Source: Sphingomonadaceae bacterium 3R27E2-A (GTDB lineage Bacteria; Pseudomonadota; Alphaproteobacteria; Sphingomonadales; Sphingomonadaceae). From it: a stretch of 64,000 nt of DNA. Below, piece by piece: positions 42,992 through 51,377 of this stretch (its first letter is position 1; every line of letters begins with the position of its first letter). The notes beneath the pieces are model-generated. The model was not told where the DNA came from, made no database searches, and saw only the letters and a program-made list of their open reading frames with translations. The DNA lies in assembly GCA_005503165.1 (NCBI GenBank), contig SCNT01000004.1, forward strand, positions 1 through 64,000, in the 5' to 3' direction. The translations under genes were made by a program, and so were the position numbers.

Positions 42992-44137
42992 CTAGCCCGT
43001 CCGCACCACCTCGGAAAGGATCGAGTCGAGCAGCAGGACACCGTCGTCGGTCACGGTGAGCCGATCGCCCTCGGCGCGCATCAGCCCCAGGCCCGCCAGC
43101 CGCGCCACCGCCGCGTCGTCGACAAACGCCGCCCGCCCCAGCCCGCTCCGCGCCTCGACCCGCGCCAGATCGACGCCTTCGCTCAGCCGCAGCCCCATCA
43201 GCATCGCCTCGGTCGCGCGCTCCTGCGCGGGCAGGTCGCTTTCGACCTTCAGCCCGTGCCCGTTGCGCTCCACCGCCGCGATAAAATTCTCGGGCTTCTT
43301 GTGCCGCTCGGTCGCCTGCGCCAGCCGCCGCCCATGCGCCCCCGGTCCGACCCCGGCATAGTCGCCGTAGCGCCAATAGGTGAGATTATGCCGGCTCTCC
43401 TCGCCCGGCCGCGCATGGTTCGACACCTCGTAACGCGGCAGCCCCGCCGCGCGCGTCATCGCCTGCGTCGCGTCGAACAGGTCCGCCGCGGCATCGCCAT
43501 CGGGGATGACGAGGTCGCCCTTCGCCGCCAGCGTCGCAAAGCGCGTCCCTGGTTCGATCGTCAACTGGTATAGCGACAAATGCCCGGTGCCGAACGCCAG
43601 CGCGTCGCCCAGTTCGCGCTCCCAGTCGGAAAGCGCCTGCCCCGGCCGCGCATAGATCAGGTCGAAACTCGCGCGGCCAAAGTAAGTTTGCGCCGCCGCA
43701 ATCGCCCGCCGTGCCTCGTCGCCGCTATGCGCCCGGCCTAGAAATTCAAGCACTTGCGGATCGAAGCTCTGAACCCCGATCGATACCCGGTTGACCCCCG
43801 CCGCCGCCAGTTCGGCAAAGGCGGCCACTTCCACCGAATTGGGGTTCGCTTCGAGCGTGATCTCGCAATCTTCGGCGAGTCCCCAAAGCGTCTCCGCTTC
43901 GGCAACCACCGCAGCCACGGTCGCGGGCGGCATCAAACTCGGCGTCCCGCCCCCGAAAAAGATCGACGACACGATCCGCCCCGGCAGCAATGCGGCTTCA
44001 TGCCGCAAATCCGCCAGCAAAGCGGCGCGCCAGACCTGCTGGTTGACGCTTTCGCGCACATGGCTGTTGAAGTCGCAATAGGGGCATTTGCTGACGCAAA
44101 ACGGCCAATGGACATAAAGGGCGAGCGGTTCGGCCAT
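42992..44137 (-). CDS. hemW: Radical SAM haem chaperone HemW
   Basis: This 381-residue protein is related to HemN but acts as a haem chaperone. The radical SAM cysteines are in CVSKCPYCDF near residue 14; the missing extra N-terminal cysteine region distinguishes it from coproporphyrinogen dehydrogenase. FFGGGTPSLM and TLEANPNSVE follow, with YWRYGDYAGVGPGAHGR later and the HemW C-terminal helical domain at the end. It normally follows rdgB directly; here a small orphan gene is inserted between them. Confidence 0.95.
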   Translation of the reverse strand: MAEPLALYVHWPFCVSKCPYCDFNSHVRESVNQQVWRAALLADLRHEAALLPGRIVSSIFFGGGTPSLMPPATVAAVVAEAETLWGLAEDCEITLEANPNSVEVAAFAELAAAGVNRVSIGVQSFDPQVLEFLGRAHSGDEARRAIAAAQTYFGRASFDLIYARPGQALSDWERELGDALAFGTGHLSLYQLTIEPGTRFATLAAKGDLVIPDGDAAADLFDATQAMTRAAGLPRYEVSNHARPGEESRHNLTYWRYGDYAGVGPGAHGRRLAQATERHKKPENFIAAVERNGHGLKVESDLPAQERATEAMLMGLRLSEGVDLARVEARSGLGRAAFVDDAAVARLAGLGLMRAEGDRLTVTDDGVLLLDSILSEVVRTG

Positions 44138-44168
44138 GCGGGGCGATATAGGCGTAATCGCCGAAAAG

Positions 44169-44474
44169 TCAGCCGAAGACCTCAGGGTGAGGCAATGCCT
44201 CGTGGGTCATCACGATATTGAGAAACGCCATGTTATCTGCGCAAGATGCGCTCGCGCACCAGACATTACGGAGCCCGTCGAGCGGGACCGGCACCTCGAC
44301 GCCATAGATTTCGTCGAAAGCCTTGGCGACGATGAGCGACGCGTCGGGAATCGGCGTGTCAGCCGCGATTTTGGAACACCATTCGGCTATCGCAGCTTGT
44401 TCGTCCGTCGCCGAGACCTGCGAAATATAGGTGCCGCCACGGAACTCGCAGATCATCGTAAATAGATATTGCAC
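44169..44474 (-). CDS. Hypothetical protein between rdgB and hemW
   Basis: The 101-residue frame starts GTG; an in-frame ATG six codons later (MICEFRGG) is an alternative start. No known domain is recognised. It ends 31 nt before the hemW start and begins 3 nt after the rdgB stop, on the same strand, so it is probably co-transcribed. Base composition is lower in GC than the neighbours, which suggests a recent arrival in a normally contiguous rdgB-hemW pair. Confidence 0.6.
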   Translation of the reverse strand: MQYLFTMICEFRGGTYISQVSATDEQAAIAEWCSKIAADTPIPDASLIVAKAFDEIYGVEVPVPLDGLRNVWCASASCADNMAFLNIVMTHEALPHPEVFG

Positions 44475-44477
44475 GGC

Positions 44478-45101
44478 CTAAAAGGCCCCCGCCACCAGCT
44501 TCGCAAAGGCATCCGCCCGGTGGCTGATCCGATGCTTTTCCGCCGGATCGATCTCCGCAAAAGTCAGTATGTTACCGGCCGGGACGAAAACCGGATCATA
44601 ACCGAAGCCCAGCTTGCCCCGCGGCGGCCAGGTCAGGCTGCCTTCGGCGGCGCCTTCGTAGACATCGGCGTGCCCGTCGGGCCACGCCAGCGCCAGCGTG
44701 CACACAAAGCGCGCGCTGCGGTCGACGTCCGGCCCCTGCTCGGCGAGCAGCCCTTCGACCTTGCCCATCGCGAGATACCAGTCACGCCCCGGATTGCCCT
44801 CGAAGCGCTGCCGCTCGGCCCAGTCGGCGGTATAGACCCCCGGTCGTCCGCCGAGCGCCGCGACCTCGAGCCCGCTGTCGTCGGCAAGCGCGGGCAGCCC
44901 CGCCGCCGACGCGCTCGCATGCGCCTTCAAGAGCGCATTCTCGCGAAAGGTCGTCCCCGTTTCATCGGGCTCGGGCAGGCCGAGGTCGCCCGCCGACACC
45001 GGCTCGATCCCGAAGGGTTCGAGCAGCACGCGAATCTCGCGCACTTTGCCCGCATTGTGGCTCGCGATGACGAGCCTGCCGGGGACGAGCTTGCGGTTCA
45101 C
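44478..45101 (-). CDS. rdgB: XTP/dITP diphosphatase (non-canonical purine NTPase)
   Basis: This 207-residue Ham1/RdgB enzyme removes ITP and XTP from the nucleotide pool. Signature blocks are [14 protein letters not shown] at the start, [16 protein letters not shown], and [13 protein letters not shown] with [11 protein letters not shown] near the end. The start is a GTG at 45101 that overlaps the stop of the upstream DUF559 frame (GTGA). The apparent ribosome site GGGGAG lies in the arm of the palindromic repeat there, so the insertion seems to have supplied the translation signal. Confidence 0.95.
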   Translation of the reverse strand: MNRKLVPGRLVIASHNAGKVREIRVLLEPFGIEPVSAGDLGLPEPDETGTTFRENALLKAHASASAAGLPALADDSGLEVAALGGRPGVYTADWAERQRFEGNPGRDWYLAMGKVEGLLAEQGPDVDRSARFVCTLALAWPDGHADVYEGAAEGSLTWPPRGKLGFGYDPVFVPAGNILTFAEIDPAEKHRISHRADAFAKLVAGAF

Positions 45102-45499
45102 TTAGCCCTCTCCCCTTGGGAGAGGGTTGGGTGAGGGGTTCTGCCATTTGCAATCGCAACCATGCGTCCGCGCAAATCTTCCAACACGCCCTCCAGATTG
45201 GCCATGATGTCGTTATTCCAATAGCGAATGACCTCATACCCGGCAGCCCGCAATCGCGCTGTCCGGTCGAGGTCAGCCTGATTTTCGGCATGCTGGCCAC
45301 CATCCGCCTCGACGATTACACGCCGTTCCTCACACAAAAAATCGGCTACGAAGCCGGCAACAGGTGACTGGCGGCGAAATTTGAGGCCGAGAAACTGGCG
45401 TGCGCGCAGCGCCTGCCAGAGCTTTTTCTCGGCCTCGGTTTCGTTGCGCCGCAACCTGCGCGCGATGGCCGTGGAAGGATTGGGCGGTCGCTCGGTCAC
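45098..45499 (-). CDS. DUF559 endonuclease-like protein inside a palindromic repeat
   Basis: The 133-residue protein has the DUF559 (Vsr/PD-(D/E)XK-like) fold. [17 protein letters not shown] begins the domain, Asp53 in VADFLCEE and Glu64-Asp66 in IVEADGGQH form the putative active site, and [10 protein letters not shown] follows. The C-terminal tail [13 protein letters not shown] is encoded by the left arm of an intergenic repeat, and the GTG start lies against the right arm. It interrupts the usual rph-rdgB pair. Activity is unproven; I infer a DNA nuclease that travels with the repeat. Confidence 0.85.
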   Translation of the reverse strand: MTERPPNPSTAIARRLRRNETEAEKKLWQALRARQFLGLKFRRQSPVAGFVADFLCEERRVIVEADGGQHAENQADLDRTARLRAAGYEVIRYWNNDIMANLEGVLEDLRGRMVAIANGRTPHPTLSQGERAK

Positions 45500-45566
45500 A
45501 TCCCCTCACCTGCTGCGACTAGCGAGCAAGCTCGCAAGTCTCGCTTCCTCTCCCGTCGGGAGAGGA
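45106..45566. repeat. Family H palindrome split by a DUF559 gene
   Basis: The left arm (45106-45138) contains CCCTCTCCCCTTGGGAGAGG followed by GTTGGGTGAGGGG. The right arm (45502-45566) contains CCCCTCACC, the module GCTGCGACTA...AAGTCTCGCT shared with family D (45512-45545, stem GCGAGC/GCTCGC) and CCTCTCCCGTCGGGAGAGG. Together they form one palindrome with the gene as its loop. Confidence 0.85.
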
Positions 45567-45571
45567 AAATT

Positions 45572-46288
45572 TCAGCGCCCCACCGCCTTCGCCTGCGCGG
45601 CGAAGATGTCCGCGCAGCCGATGCGCGCCAACCGCAGCAGGCGCAGCAGGCCTTCCTCGTCATAGGTCGCGCCCTCGGCGCTTGCCTGCACTTCGACGAT
45701 CTGGCCGCGCCCGGTCAGCACGAAATTGCCGTCGGCCTCGGCGACCGAATCCTCGTCATAGTCGAGGTCGAGCACCGGCGTGCCCTTGTAGATGCCACAA
45801 GAAATTGCCGCGACCTGGTCCTCGATCGGGTCGGTCGTGATCGCGCCCGATGCGATCAGTTTGTCGACCGCGAGCCGCAGCGCGACCCACGCGCCCGAGA
45901 TAGACGCGGTGCGCGTGCCGCCGTCGGCCTGGATCACGTCGCAGTCGATCACGATCTGGCGCTCGCCGAGCTTCCGGAAATCGACCACGGCGCGCAGGGA
46001 CCGGCCGATCAGCCGCTGGATTTCCTGCGTGCGCCCCGACTGCTTGCCCTTCGCCGCCTCGCGGCTGCCGCGCGTGTGCGTCGCGCGGGGCAGCATGCCA
46101 TATTCGGCCGTCACCCATCCCTGCCCCTTGCCGCGCAGGAAAGGCGGCACCTTCTCATCGACGCTGGCGGTGACCAGCACCTTGGTGTTGCCGAAGCTGA
46201 CGAGGACGCTGCCCTCGGCATGGATGGTGAATTCGGTCTCGATGCCGATGGGACGCATCTGGTCGGGCGCGCGGCCGGAAGGGCGCAT
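45572..46288 (-). CDS. rph: Ribonuclease PH
   Basis: This 238-residue phosphorolytic exonuclease trims tRNA 3' ends. Landmarks are [14 protein letters not shown] at the start, [50 protein letters not shown] and [17 protein letters not shown]. The length is normal. It is the first gene of the rph-(DUF559)-rdgB-(hypothetical)-hemW series. hrcA, which commonly faces it in relatives, is here about 1.8 kb away, separated by two extra genes. Confidence 0.97.
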   Translation of the reverse strand: MRPSGRAPDQMRPIGIETEFTIHAEGSVLVSFGNTKVLVTASVDEKVPPFLRGKGQGWVTAEYGMLPRATHTRGSREAAKGKQSGRTQEIQRLIGRSLRAVVDFRKLGERQIVIDCDVIQADGGTRTASISGAWVALRLAVDKLIASGAITTDPIEDQVAAISCGIYKGTPVLDLDYDEDSVAEADGNFVLTGRGQIVEVQASAEGATYDEEGLLRLLRLARIGCADIFAAQAKAVGR

Positions 46289-46330
46289 GGTGGATTCTCC
46301 TGTGAGGTGTGCGGGGGCGCTTAGCGGCTT

Positions 46331-47089
46331 GTGGCGACCATGGCTAGCACCGGCAATGGAGGCATGTTACAGTATTACATGCGACGGAGGGTGGCGACAG
46401 TGGGAAGAAGAGCGAGAATAGGGGCCGCGGCAGCTTTGCTGCTGCTCATCGGCTATCTGATTGCCGCAGTTATCCTCGTGCCCCGAAGTTGTTACACCTC
46501 GCCGGGCGGAAAAATGAGCCGCAGCGATTGGGTACGTCAAGCTATTCAATTCGATTTTCAGGAGTGCGATCCGTTTGCTAGCTTGAAAAGCAGCCTTCCC
46601 ATCGGCGAGCTGTCGATTTTGTACAGCTTCGAAAGCGGGTCCATCGTGAACGCGGTAGAACTGAGGATCGAACCCGACGGGACTGCGCGGATCATTCGCA
46701 ACCTTGATGAAAGCGCCTCCGCACCGGTGCGCCTAACAAGTGCCGACTATAATTTCTTTCGAGATCGACTGAGCCCACTCCGTGACTATTCCCAGACGGA
46801 TGTGGTCGATCGACCGGAAGAGAGCATATTCGACGATCCTTCGCGAAAGGCAATTCGTTGCGAGTCCAGTTCATCCCTCGCCCCAAATGGCCTGACGATC
46901 ATATGGAATTGGGATCGATATGATCATGTCGAAGCCCAAGCTGGCTCGTTGCGCGTGGAAGACCTGTCTGCCTTCGACCTCGGATGCGAAGGTACCGCAG
47001 GGCCAGCATTGCGCGCACGAACCCAGCCAGTCACAGATCGCTTAAAGGCGTTGGCGAGGAAGTGGGCACCCCTGCCTTACGAGCAATAG
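46331..47089 (+). CDS. Hypothetical single-pass membrane protein
   Basis: The frame has up to 252 residues; likely starts are the ATG at 46364 (right behind GGAGG) or at 46379. A basic N-terminus ([15 protein letters not shown]) is followed by one membrane segment ([19 protein letters not shown]) and an extracytoplasmic domain without recognised family, containing several cysteines. GC content is clearly below that of its neighbours, pointing to horizontal acquisition. It lies between rph and hrcA. Function unknown. Confidence 0.7.
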   Translation: MATMASTGNGGMLQYYMRRRVATVGRRARIGAAAALLLLIGYLIAAVILVPRSCYTSPGGKMSRSDWVRQAIQFDFQECDPFASLKSSLPIGELSILYSFESGSIVNAVELRIEPDGTARIIRNLDESASAPVRLTSADYNFFRDRLSPLRDYSQTDVVDRPEESIFDDPSRKAIRCESSSSLAPNGLTIIWNWDRYDHVEAQAGSLRVEDLSAFDLGCEGTAGPALRARTQPVTDRLKALARKWAPLPYEQ

Positions 47090-47102
47090 CTCGTCATGTT
47101 CG

Positions 47103-47906
47103 TCACTGATCGCTGAGCCGCATACGAAAGAAATCGAGGATTTCATCGCGTGCCGCCACCGTCGGCTGGCCCGCCTCGTCGATCAGGTGGATCGTCACCA
47201 CGCTGTGCGGGTTCTTCATCGGGCTGTCGGGGTTCGCGGCTTCGTCGGGCAGCACCTTGCCGATGAAGCGGTCGCCGAGCGCATCTTCATAGGCCGCGAA
47301 GCGCGCCGCCTTGCAATATTTGTCACCCTCGAAACGATAGGCGAGCACGGTCAGGTCCTCGGCCTCTATCCGCGCCTTGACCGCCGCGAGCTCGTCGGGC
47401 GCGATGTGCAGGCCCGCGGGATCGTTCAGCGGCAGCGACGGCTGCGCGAGCACCGGCGCCAGCACCGCCGGTTCGAGCATCATCGACAGCGCGAAATTGC
47501 CGGTGAAGCACATGCCGATCGCGCCGACGCCCCTGCCGCCACATTCCCGGTGGGCGAGCGTGGCAAGCGCGCGCAGCCACTGGACCGCGGGCGAGCTTTC
47601 ATTGGCCTGGAAGGCGCGGAACTGGCGGCTGATGCATCCGCCGATCATCGTGAACAGCGCGCCGGGCATGCGCGGCACCGCGCCGTCACGCCCAAAGATA
47701 TGCGGCATATAGACGGTGAAGCCCGCATCGCGGACCCAGCGCGCAAAGCGCGTCACATGCGGACTGATGCCGGGCATTTCGGTCATCACGACCACCGCGG
47801 GGCCGCTGCCCATCGTGTAGACGCGGTGCTTGCGGCCGAGCAGGACGATGTCGCGGTGGTCGAAATCGTCGAGCGGGTCGTCCTGGTCGAGCGGGCGTGC
47901 GGTCAT
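47103..47906 (-). CDS. Dienelactone hydrolase family protein
   Basis: The 267-residue alpha/beta hydrolase has the DLH-type thiol nucleophile: Cys in AIGMCFTGNFA. The early strand PAVVVMTEMPGISPHVTRFA and the late catalytic His (NPHSVVTIH) complete the family picture. The ATG at 47906 has GGGGGAG upstream. The natural substrate is unknown. It converges on the low-GC hypothetical gene (14-nt gap) and is followed upstream by a family B palindrome. Confidence 0.87.
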   Translation of the reverse strand: MTARPLDQDDPLDDFDHRDIVLLGRKHRVYTMGSGPAVVVMTEMPGISPHVTRFARWVRDAGFTVYMPHIFGRDGAVPRMPGALFTMIGGCISRQFRAFQANESSPAVQWLRALATLAHRECGGRGVGAIGMCFTGNFALSMMLEPAVLAPVLAQPSLPLNDPAGLHIAPDELAAVKARIEAEDLTVLAYRFEGDKYCKAARFAAYEDALGDRFIGKVLPDEAANPDSPMKNPHSVVTIHLIDEAGQPTVAARDEILDFFRMRLSDQ

Positions 47907-47953
47907 GTGGCTCTCCCCCGGCGAAGAGGCTAGCGGCGATCCAGCGTAACGCA

Positions 47954-48090
47954 ATCCTCCCTGTCGCGCAGCGATGGGGAGGTGGCAGCGGCGCAGCCGC
48001 TGACGGAGGGGCGATGGCGCAACGTCGCGGCCCCTCCACCACGCCCTTTGGGCGCGGTCCCCCTCCCCATCGCTTCGCGACAGGGAGGAT
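47954..48090. repeat. Intergenic palindromic repeat, family B copy 3
   Basis: Arms ATCCTCCCTGTCGCGCAGCG (47954 onward) and CGCTTCGCGACAGGGAGGAT (ending 48090) are nearly perfect. Inner hairpins differ from copies 1 and 2 (GCAGCGGCGCAGCCGCTG; ACCACGCCCTTTGGGCGCGGT). It fills most of the space between the divergent hydrolase and hrcA genes, leaving about 42 nt before hrcA. Confidence 0.85.
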
Positions 48091-48132
48091 CAGGCGCTTG
48101 CCCCCATCCCCACGCATCCCTAAATCCTTCGC

Positions 48133-49176
48133 ATGAGCACCCCGCCGATCACCGAACTCACCACGCGCGCGCGCGACGTGTTCCGGCTGGTGGTCGACGC
48201 CTATCTCGAGACCGGGCAGCCGGTCGGGTCGCGCACGCTGTCAAAGCTCGCCAGCCTCAACCTTTCGCCCGCGTCGATCCGCAACGTCATGCAGGACCTC
48301 GAGGAATTCGGCCTGCTCGCCAGCCCCCACACCAGCGCGGGGCGGCTGCCGACCGAGCAAGGCCTGCGGCTCTTCGTCGACGGGATGATGCAGGTCGCCG
48401 AACCTTCGGCCGAGGACCGCGCCCAGATCGAAGCCTCGCTCGCCGACGCCGGCCCGATCGAAAGCGCGCTCGCGCAGGCGACCTCGGCGCTTTCGGGCCT
48501 TTCGGCCTGCGCGGGCCTCGTCCTCGTCCCCAAGCACGAGCGGGTGCTCAAGCAGCTCGCCTTCGTGCCGCTGTCGGCGAGCCAGTCGCTCGTCGTTCTC
48601 GTCGCGGGGGATGGGTCGGTCGAGAACCGCGTCATCGACATTCCCGCGGGCCTCAACCCTTCGGCGCTGGTCGAGGCGGGCAATTATATCTCGTCGATGC
48701 TATCGGGCCTCACCCTCACCGAAGCCATGGCGCGCGTCCGCCACGAGATCGAGGCCGAGCGCATCGCGATCGACCGCGCCGCGCAGGATCTGGTGTCACG
48801 CGGCCTCGCCATCTGGTCGTCGGACGGTGCCGACCGCCCGGTGCTGATCGTGCGCGGTCAGGCGAATCTGCTCGACGACAGCGCGGTCGGCGACCTCGAC
48901 CGCGTGCGGCAATTGCTCGACGAGCTCGAGACCAAGCAGGACATCGCGCAGCTGCTCGACAGCGCGCGCGAGGGCAGCGCGACGCGCATTTTCATCGGAT
49001 CGGAGAATAAATTATTCTCGCTTTCGGGCTCGTCCGTGATAGCGGCGCCCTATCGCGGCGCGGACGGGCGCGTGGTCGGCGTGGTGGGCGTGATCGGCCC
49101 CACGCGCTTGAACTATGCCCGGATCGTACCCATGGTGGATTTCACCGCACAATCGCTCTCCAGACTGATACGATAG
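48133..49176 (+). CDS. hrcA: Heat-inducible transcription repressor HrcA
   Basis: This 347-residue repressor of chaperone genes binds CIRCE elements and is tuned by GroEL. The N-terminal winged helix contains GQPVGSRTLSKLASLNLSPASIRNVMQDLEEFGLL; SPHTSAGRLPTEQGLRLFVD is the usual follow-on. The C-terminal dimer domain includes IGPTRLNYARIVPMVDF. It is 4 nt upstream of grpE, forming the classical hrcA-grpE operon. No CIRCE palindrome is seen upstream of it here. Confidence 0.97.
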   Translation: MSTPPITELTTRARDVFRLVVDAYLETGQPVGSRTLSKLASLNLSPASIRNVMQDLEEFGLLASPHTSAGRLPTEQGLRLFVDGMMQVAEPSAEDRAQIEASLADAGPIESALAQATSALSGLSACAGLVLVPKHERVLKQLAFVPLSASQSLVVLVAGDGSVENRVIDIPAGLNPSALVEAGNYISSMLSGLTLTEAMARVRHEIEAERIAIDRAAQDLVSRGLAIWSSDGADRPVLIVRGQANLLDDSAVGDLDRVRQLLDELETKQDIAQLLDSAREGSATRIFIGSENKLFSLSGSSVIAAPYRGADGRVVGVVGVIGPTRLNYARIVPMVDFTAQSLSRLIR

Positions 49177-49180
49177 GTTT

Positions 49181-49744
49181 ATGACGAACATGGACAATGA
49201 CACGCGCGCCCAAGACGACGCGCTGACCCCCGAGAATGTCGCCGCCGAGGCCGATGCCACCGCACCCACGCCGGGCGAGAATGACGAGATCGCGAAGCTC
49301 GCCGAACAGCTCGCGGCGGTGCAGCAGGACCTGCTCTACGCGCGCGCCGAGACGCAGAATGTCACGCGCCGCAAGGACAAGGAAATCGCCGACGCGCACG
49401 CCTATGCCGCGACGAAATTCGCGCGCGACATATTGTCGGTCGCCGACAATCTCGGCCGCGCGCTCGCCGCGCTGACACCGGAGCAGCGCGCCGACGAGGG
49501 GATCAAGCCGCTCGTCACCGGGCTCGAGGCGACCGAGCGCGAATTGCTGAGCGTGTTCGAGCGCAACGGCATCACGCGCATCGCGGCGATCGGCCTGCCG
49601 CTCGACCCGAACCAGCACCAGGCGATGCTCGAAATCCCGAGCGACAAGGAACCCGGCACGATCGTGCAGGAAATGCAGGCGGGTTACATGATGAAGGACC
49701 GCCTGCTGCGCCCCGCGATGGTGGGGGTTGCGAAGGCGGGATGA
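49181..49744 (+). CDS. grpE: Nucleotide exchange factor GrpE
   Basis: The 187-residue DnaK co-chaperone has an acidic disordered N-terminus (about 1-40), a long coiled-coil (LAEQLAAVQQDLLYARAETQNVTRRKDKE) and a C-terminal beta domain with PLDPNQHQAMLEI and GYMMKDRLLRPAMVGVAK. The gene starts 4 nt after hrcA. A palindromic repeat follows its stop. Confidence 0.97.
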   Translation: MTNMDNDTRAQDDALTPENVAAEADATAPTPGENDEIAKLAEQLAAVQQDLLYARAETQNVTRRKDKEIADAHAYAATKFARDILSVADNLGRALAALTPEQRADEGIKPLVTGLEATERELLSVFERNGITRIAAIGLPLDPNQHQAMLEIPSDKEPGTIVQEMQAGYMMKDRLLRPAMVGVAKAG

Positions 49745-49751
49745 CCCGTTT

Positions 49752-49839
49752 GTGTTCCCCGGCGAAAGCCGGGCTCCACGCTGGCTCGATCGAACGCAGT
49801 GTTTGAGCACTCTGGACCCCGGCTTTCGCCGGGGAATAC
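49752..49839. repeat. Intergenic palindromic repeat, family C copy 2
   Basis: Arms GTGTTCCCCGGCGAAAGCCG (49752 on) and CCCCGGCTTTCGCCGGGGAA (49817 on) enclose a loop unrelated to copy 1. It lies between convergent grpE and def and could terminate both. Confidence 0.88.
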
Positions 49840-49845
49840 GAGAGA

Positions 49846-50379
49846 CTAGGCCGCTTTCCGCATCTTCGCGAGCTTCTTCAGCACCATCTCGCGCTTCAGC
49901 CGCGACAGGTGGTCGATGAAGAGGATGCCTTCGAGGTGATCATGCTCGTGCTGGATGCACGTCGCCATCAGCCCGGTCATGCGCTCGCGGTGCTTGTTGC
50001 CGTCCTCGTCCTGCCAGTCGACGGTGACCTCGGCGGGGCGCGTCACATCGGCATATTGCTCGGGGACCGACAGGCAGCCCTCCTGATAGACGCTATGCTC
50101 CTCGCTCTCGTCGGAGAAGACGGGATTGATGAAGACGCGCGGCGTGCGGATCAGGCGCTTGCCCTCCTCGTCCTCGGGGTCGGGTTCCTGCAGGTCGATG
50201 ACCAGGATACGTTTCGCGACGCCCACCTGGATCGCGGCGAGCCCGATACCGGGGGCGTCGTACATCGTCTCGAACATGTCGGCGACCAGCGTCTTCAGCT
50301 CGGCGTCGAAGGTCTCGACGGGCTTCGAAATGACGCGCAGCCGCGGATCGGGGGTCTCTATGATGGGGAGTAGGGCCAT
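49846..50379 (-). CDS. def: Peptide deformylase
   Basis: This 177-residue metalloenzyme removes the N-formyl group from nascent proteins. The three motifs are present: GIGLAAIQVG, EGCLSVPE (metal Cys) and QHEHDHLEG (two metal His and catalytic Glu). The ATG at 50379 gives MALLPIIETPDPRLR, the normal start. It lies on the minus strand downstream of recR, with two opposite-strand accessory genes inserted between. fmt, its functional partner, is about 2 kb away. Confidence 0.96.
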   Translation of the reverse strand: MALLPIIETPDPRLRVISKPVETFDAELKTLVADMFETMYDAPGIGLAAIQVGVAKRILVIDLQEPDPEDEEGKRLIRTPRVFINPVFSDESEEHSVYQEGCLSVPEQYADVTRPAEVTVDWQDEDGNKHRERMTGLMATCIQHEHDHLEGILFIDHLSRLKREMVLKKLAKMRKAA

Positions 50380-50497
50380 GGCGTGCAGGTATGGATGCGC
50401 GGGCGTTGGGTCAAGAGGGCGAGTATGCTCCGGTTTGATCCAGATTGGCCTAGCGCATCGCTTCGATATCATTATATCTTGACCCAAGGAGCCAGCA

Positions 50498-50722
50498 ATG
50501 TCGAGGCAAGGACAGCATGTGGTGCCGAAAGGCAATGGGTGGGTCGTGCGGAAGGCCGGATCGACCCGCGCCACCAGCACGCACGCGACACAACGCGAAG
50601 CGATTGACGCGGCTCGCAAGATTGCGATGAACCAGAAAACCGAGATGTATATCCACGGCACTGATGGCCGCATCAGAGAGCGAAACTCTTACGGCAACGA
50701 CCCCCACCCGCCACGGGGATAG
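50498..50722 (+). CDS. DUF2188 domain protein
   Basis: The 74-residue protein fits DUF2188: GQHVVPKGNGWVVRKAGS followed by THATQREAIDAARKIA and a basic C-terminus with IHGTDGRIRERNSYG. AAGGAG lies 7 nt before the ATG. The next gene starts with a TTG 3 nt after its stop, so the pair is translationally coupled. The pair is inserted, in the opposite direction, between recR and def. Function unknown. Confidence 0.82.
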   Translation: MSRQGQHVVPKGNGWVVRKAGSTRATSTHATQREAIDAARKIAMNQKTEMYIHGTDGRIRERNSYGNDPHPPRG

Positions 50723-50725
50723 AGC

Positions 50726-51377
50726 TTGGCTCGAAATTTCGAGAACTCGATATTCATCAACTGCGCGTTCGACAAAGAGTTCGAGCCCGTCCTCCAAGCC
50801 ATCGCCTTTTGCGCGATCCATCTTGGCTTTTATCCACGAATTGCGCCTGAGAACGCGGACAACGCCATTCCCCGCATTGATCGCATCGCCGATATCATAT
50901 CTTCTTCGAAATACGGGATTCACGATCTCAGCCGATGCAAATCCGTCAAAAAAGGCGAATTCGCCCGGATGAACATGGTTCGAGCTCGGAATGGACTATG
51001 GCGCCAAAAAATTCGGCCCGGCAAATCTTCAGACGAAGTCGATATTGGTTTTGGAGGGCCGGCGGTATGATTTTCAGAAGGCGCTCTCAGATATTGCAGG
51101 TTGGGACATCGAACCACATCGCGGGAAATATCGCGAAGCCATGAGGCAAGTCCGCAGATGGCTCATAGATCATGCGCATGCTCCAAATATCGGGCTGGCA
51201 GCCATCGAAGGGAAATACGATGCATTTCAGGAATGGCATTATGAGCGCGAACTCGCCAACGGGGCGGCCGAGAAGGATATAAAACTCTATCCCACCATCA
51301 CGGTGATCAACTCCATGCATGAGTGGAAGGAAGCGGGCGAGCCGACGGAAATCACCCCACCGGCCGCCGTGCCCTAA
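50726..51377 (+). pseudogene. Frameshifted nucleotide-binding-like gene (partner of DUF2188)
   Basis: Two frames make one protein. The first (from a TTG at 50726: ARNFENSIFINCAFDKEFEP, then ADIISSSKYGIHDLSRCKS, to FARMNM) continues in another frame from about 50979 (FELGMDYGAKKFG, later QEWHYERELANG, to the stop at 51377). The family as I recall it reads MNMPFELGMDYG here, so the proline codon CCG has shrunk to G: a 2-nt deletion near 50978. The fold appears TIR-like or nucleoside-hydrolase-like, but I cannot name it. It is either a recent pseudogene or a sequencing error. GC is lower than in the neighbours. Confidence 0.8.

Noticed and set aside
48091..48132. CIRCE operator (TTAGCACTC-N9-GAGTGCTAA) upstream of hrcA
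   Set aside because: Not present; only a family B palindrome and a short GC-rich leader are found, so HrcA targets must be elsewhere.
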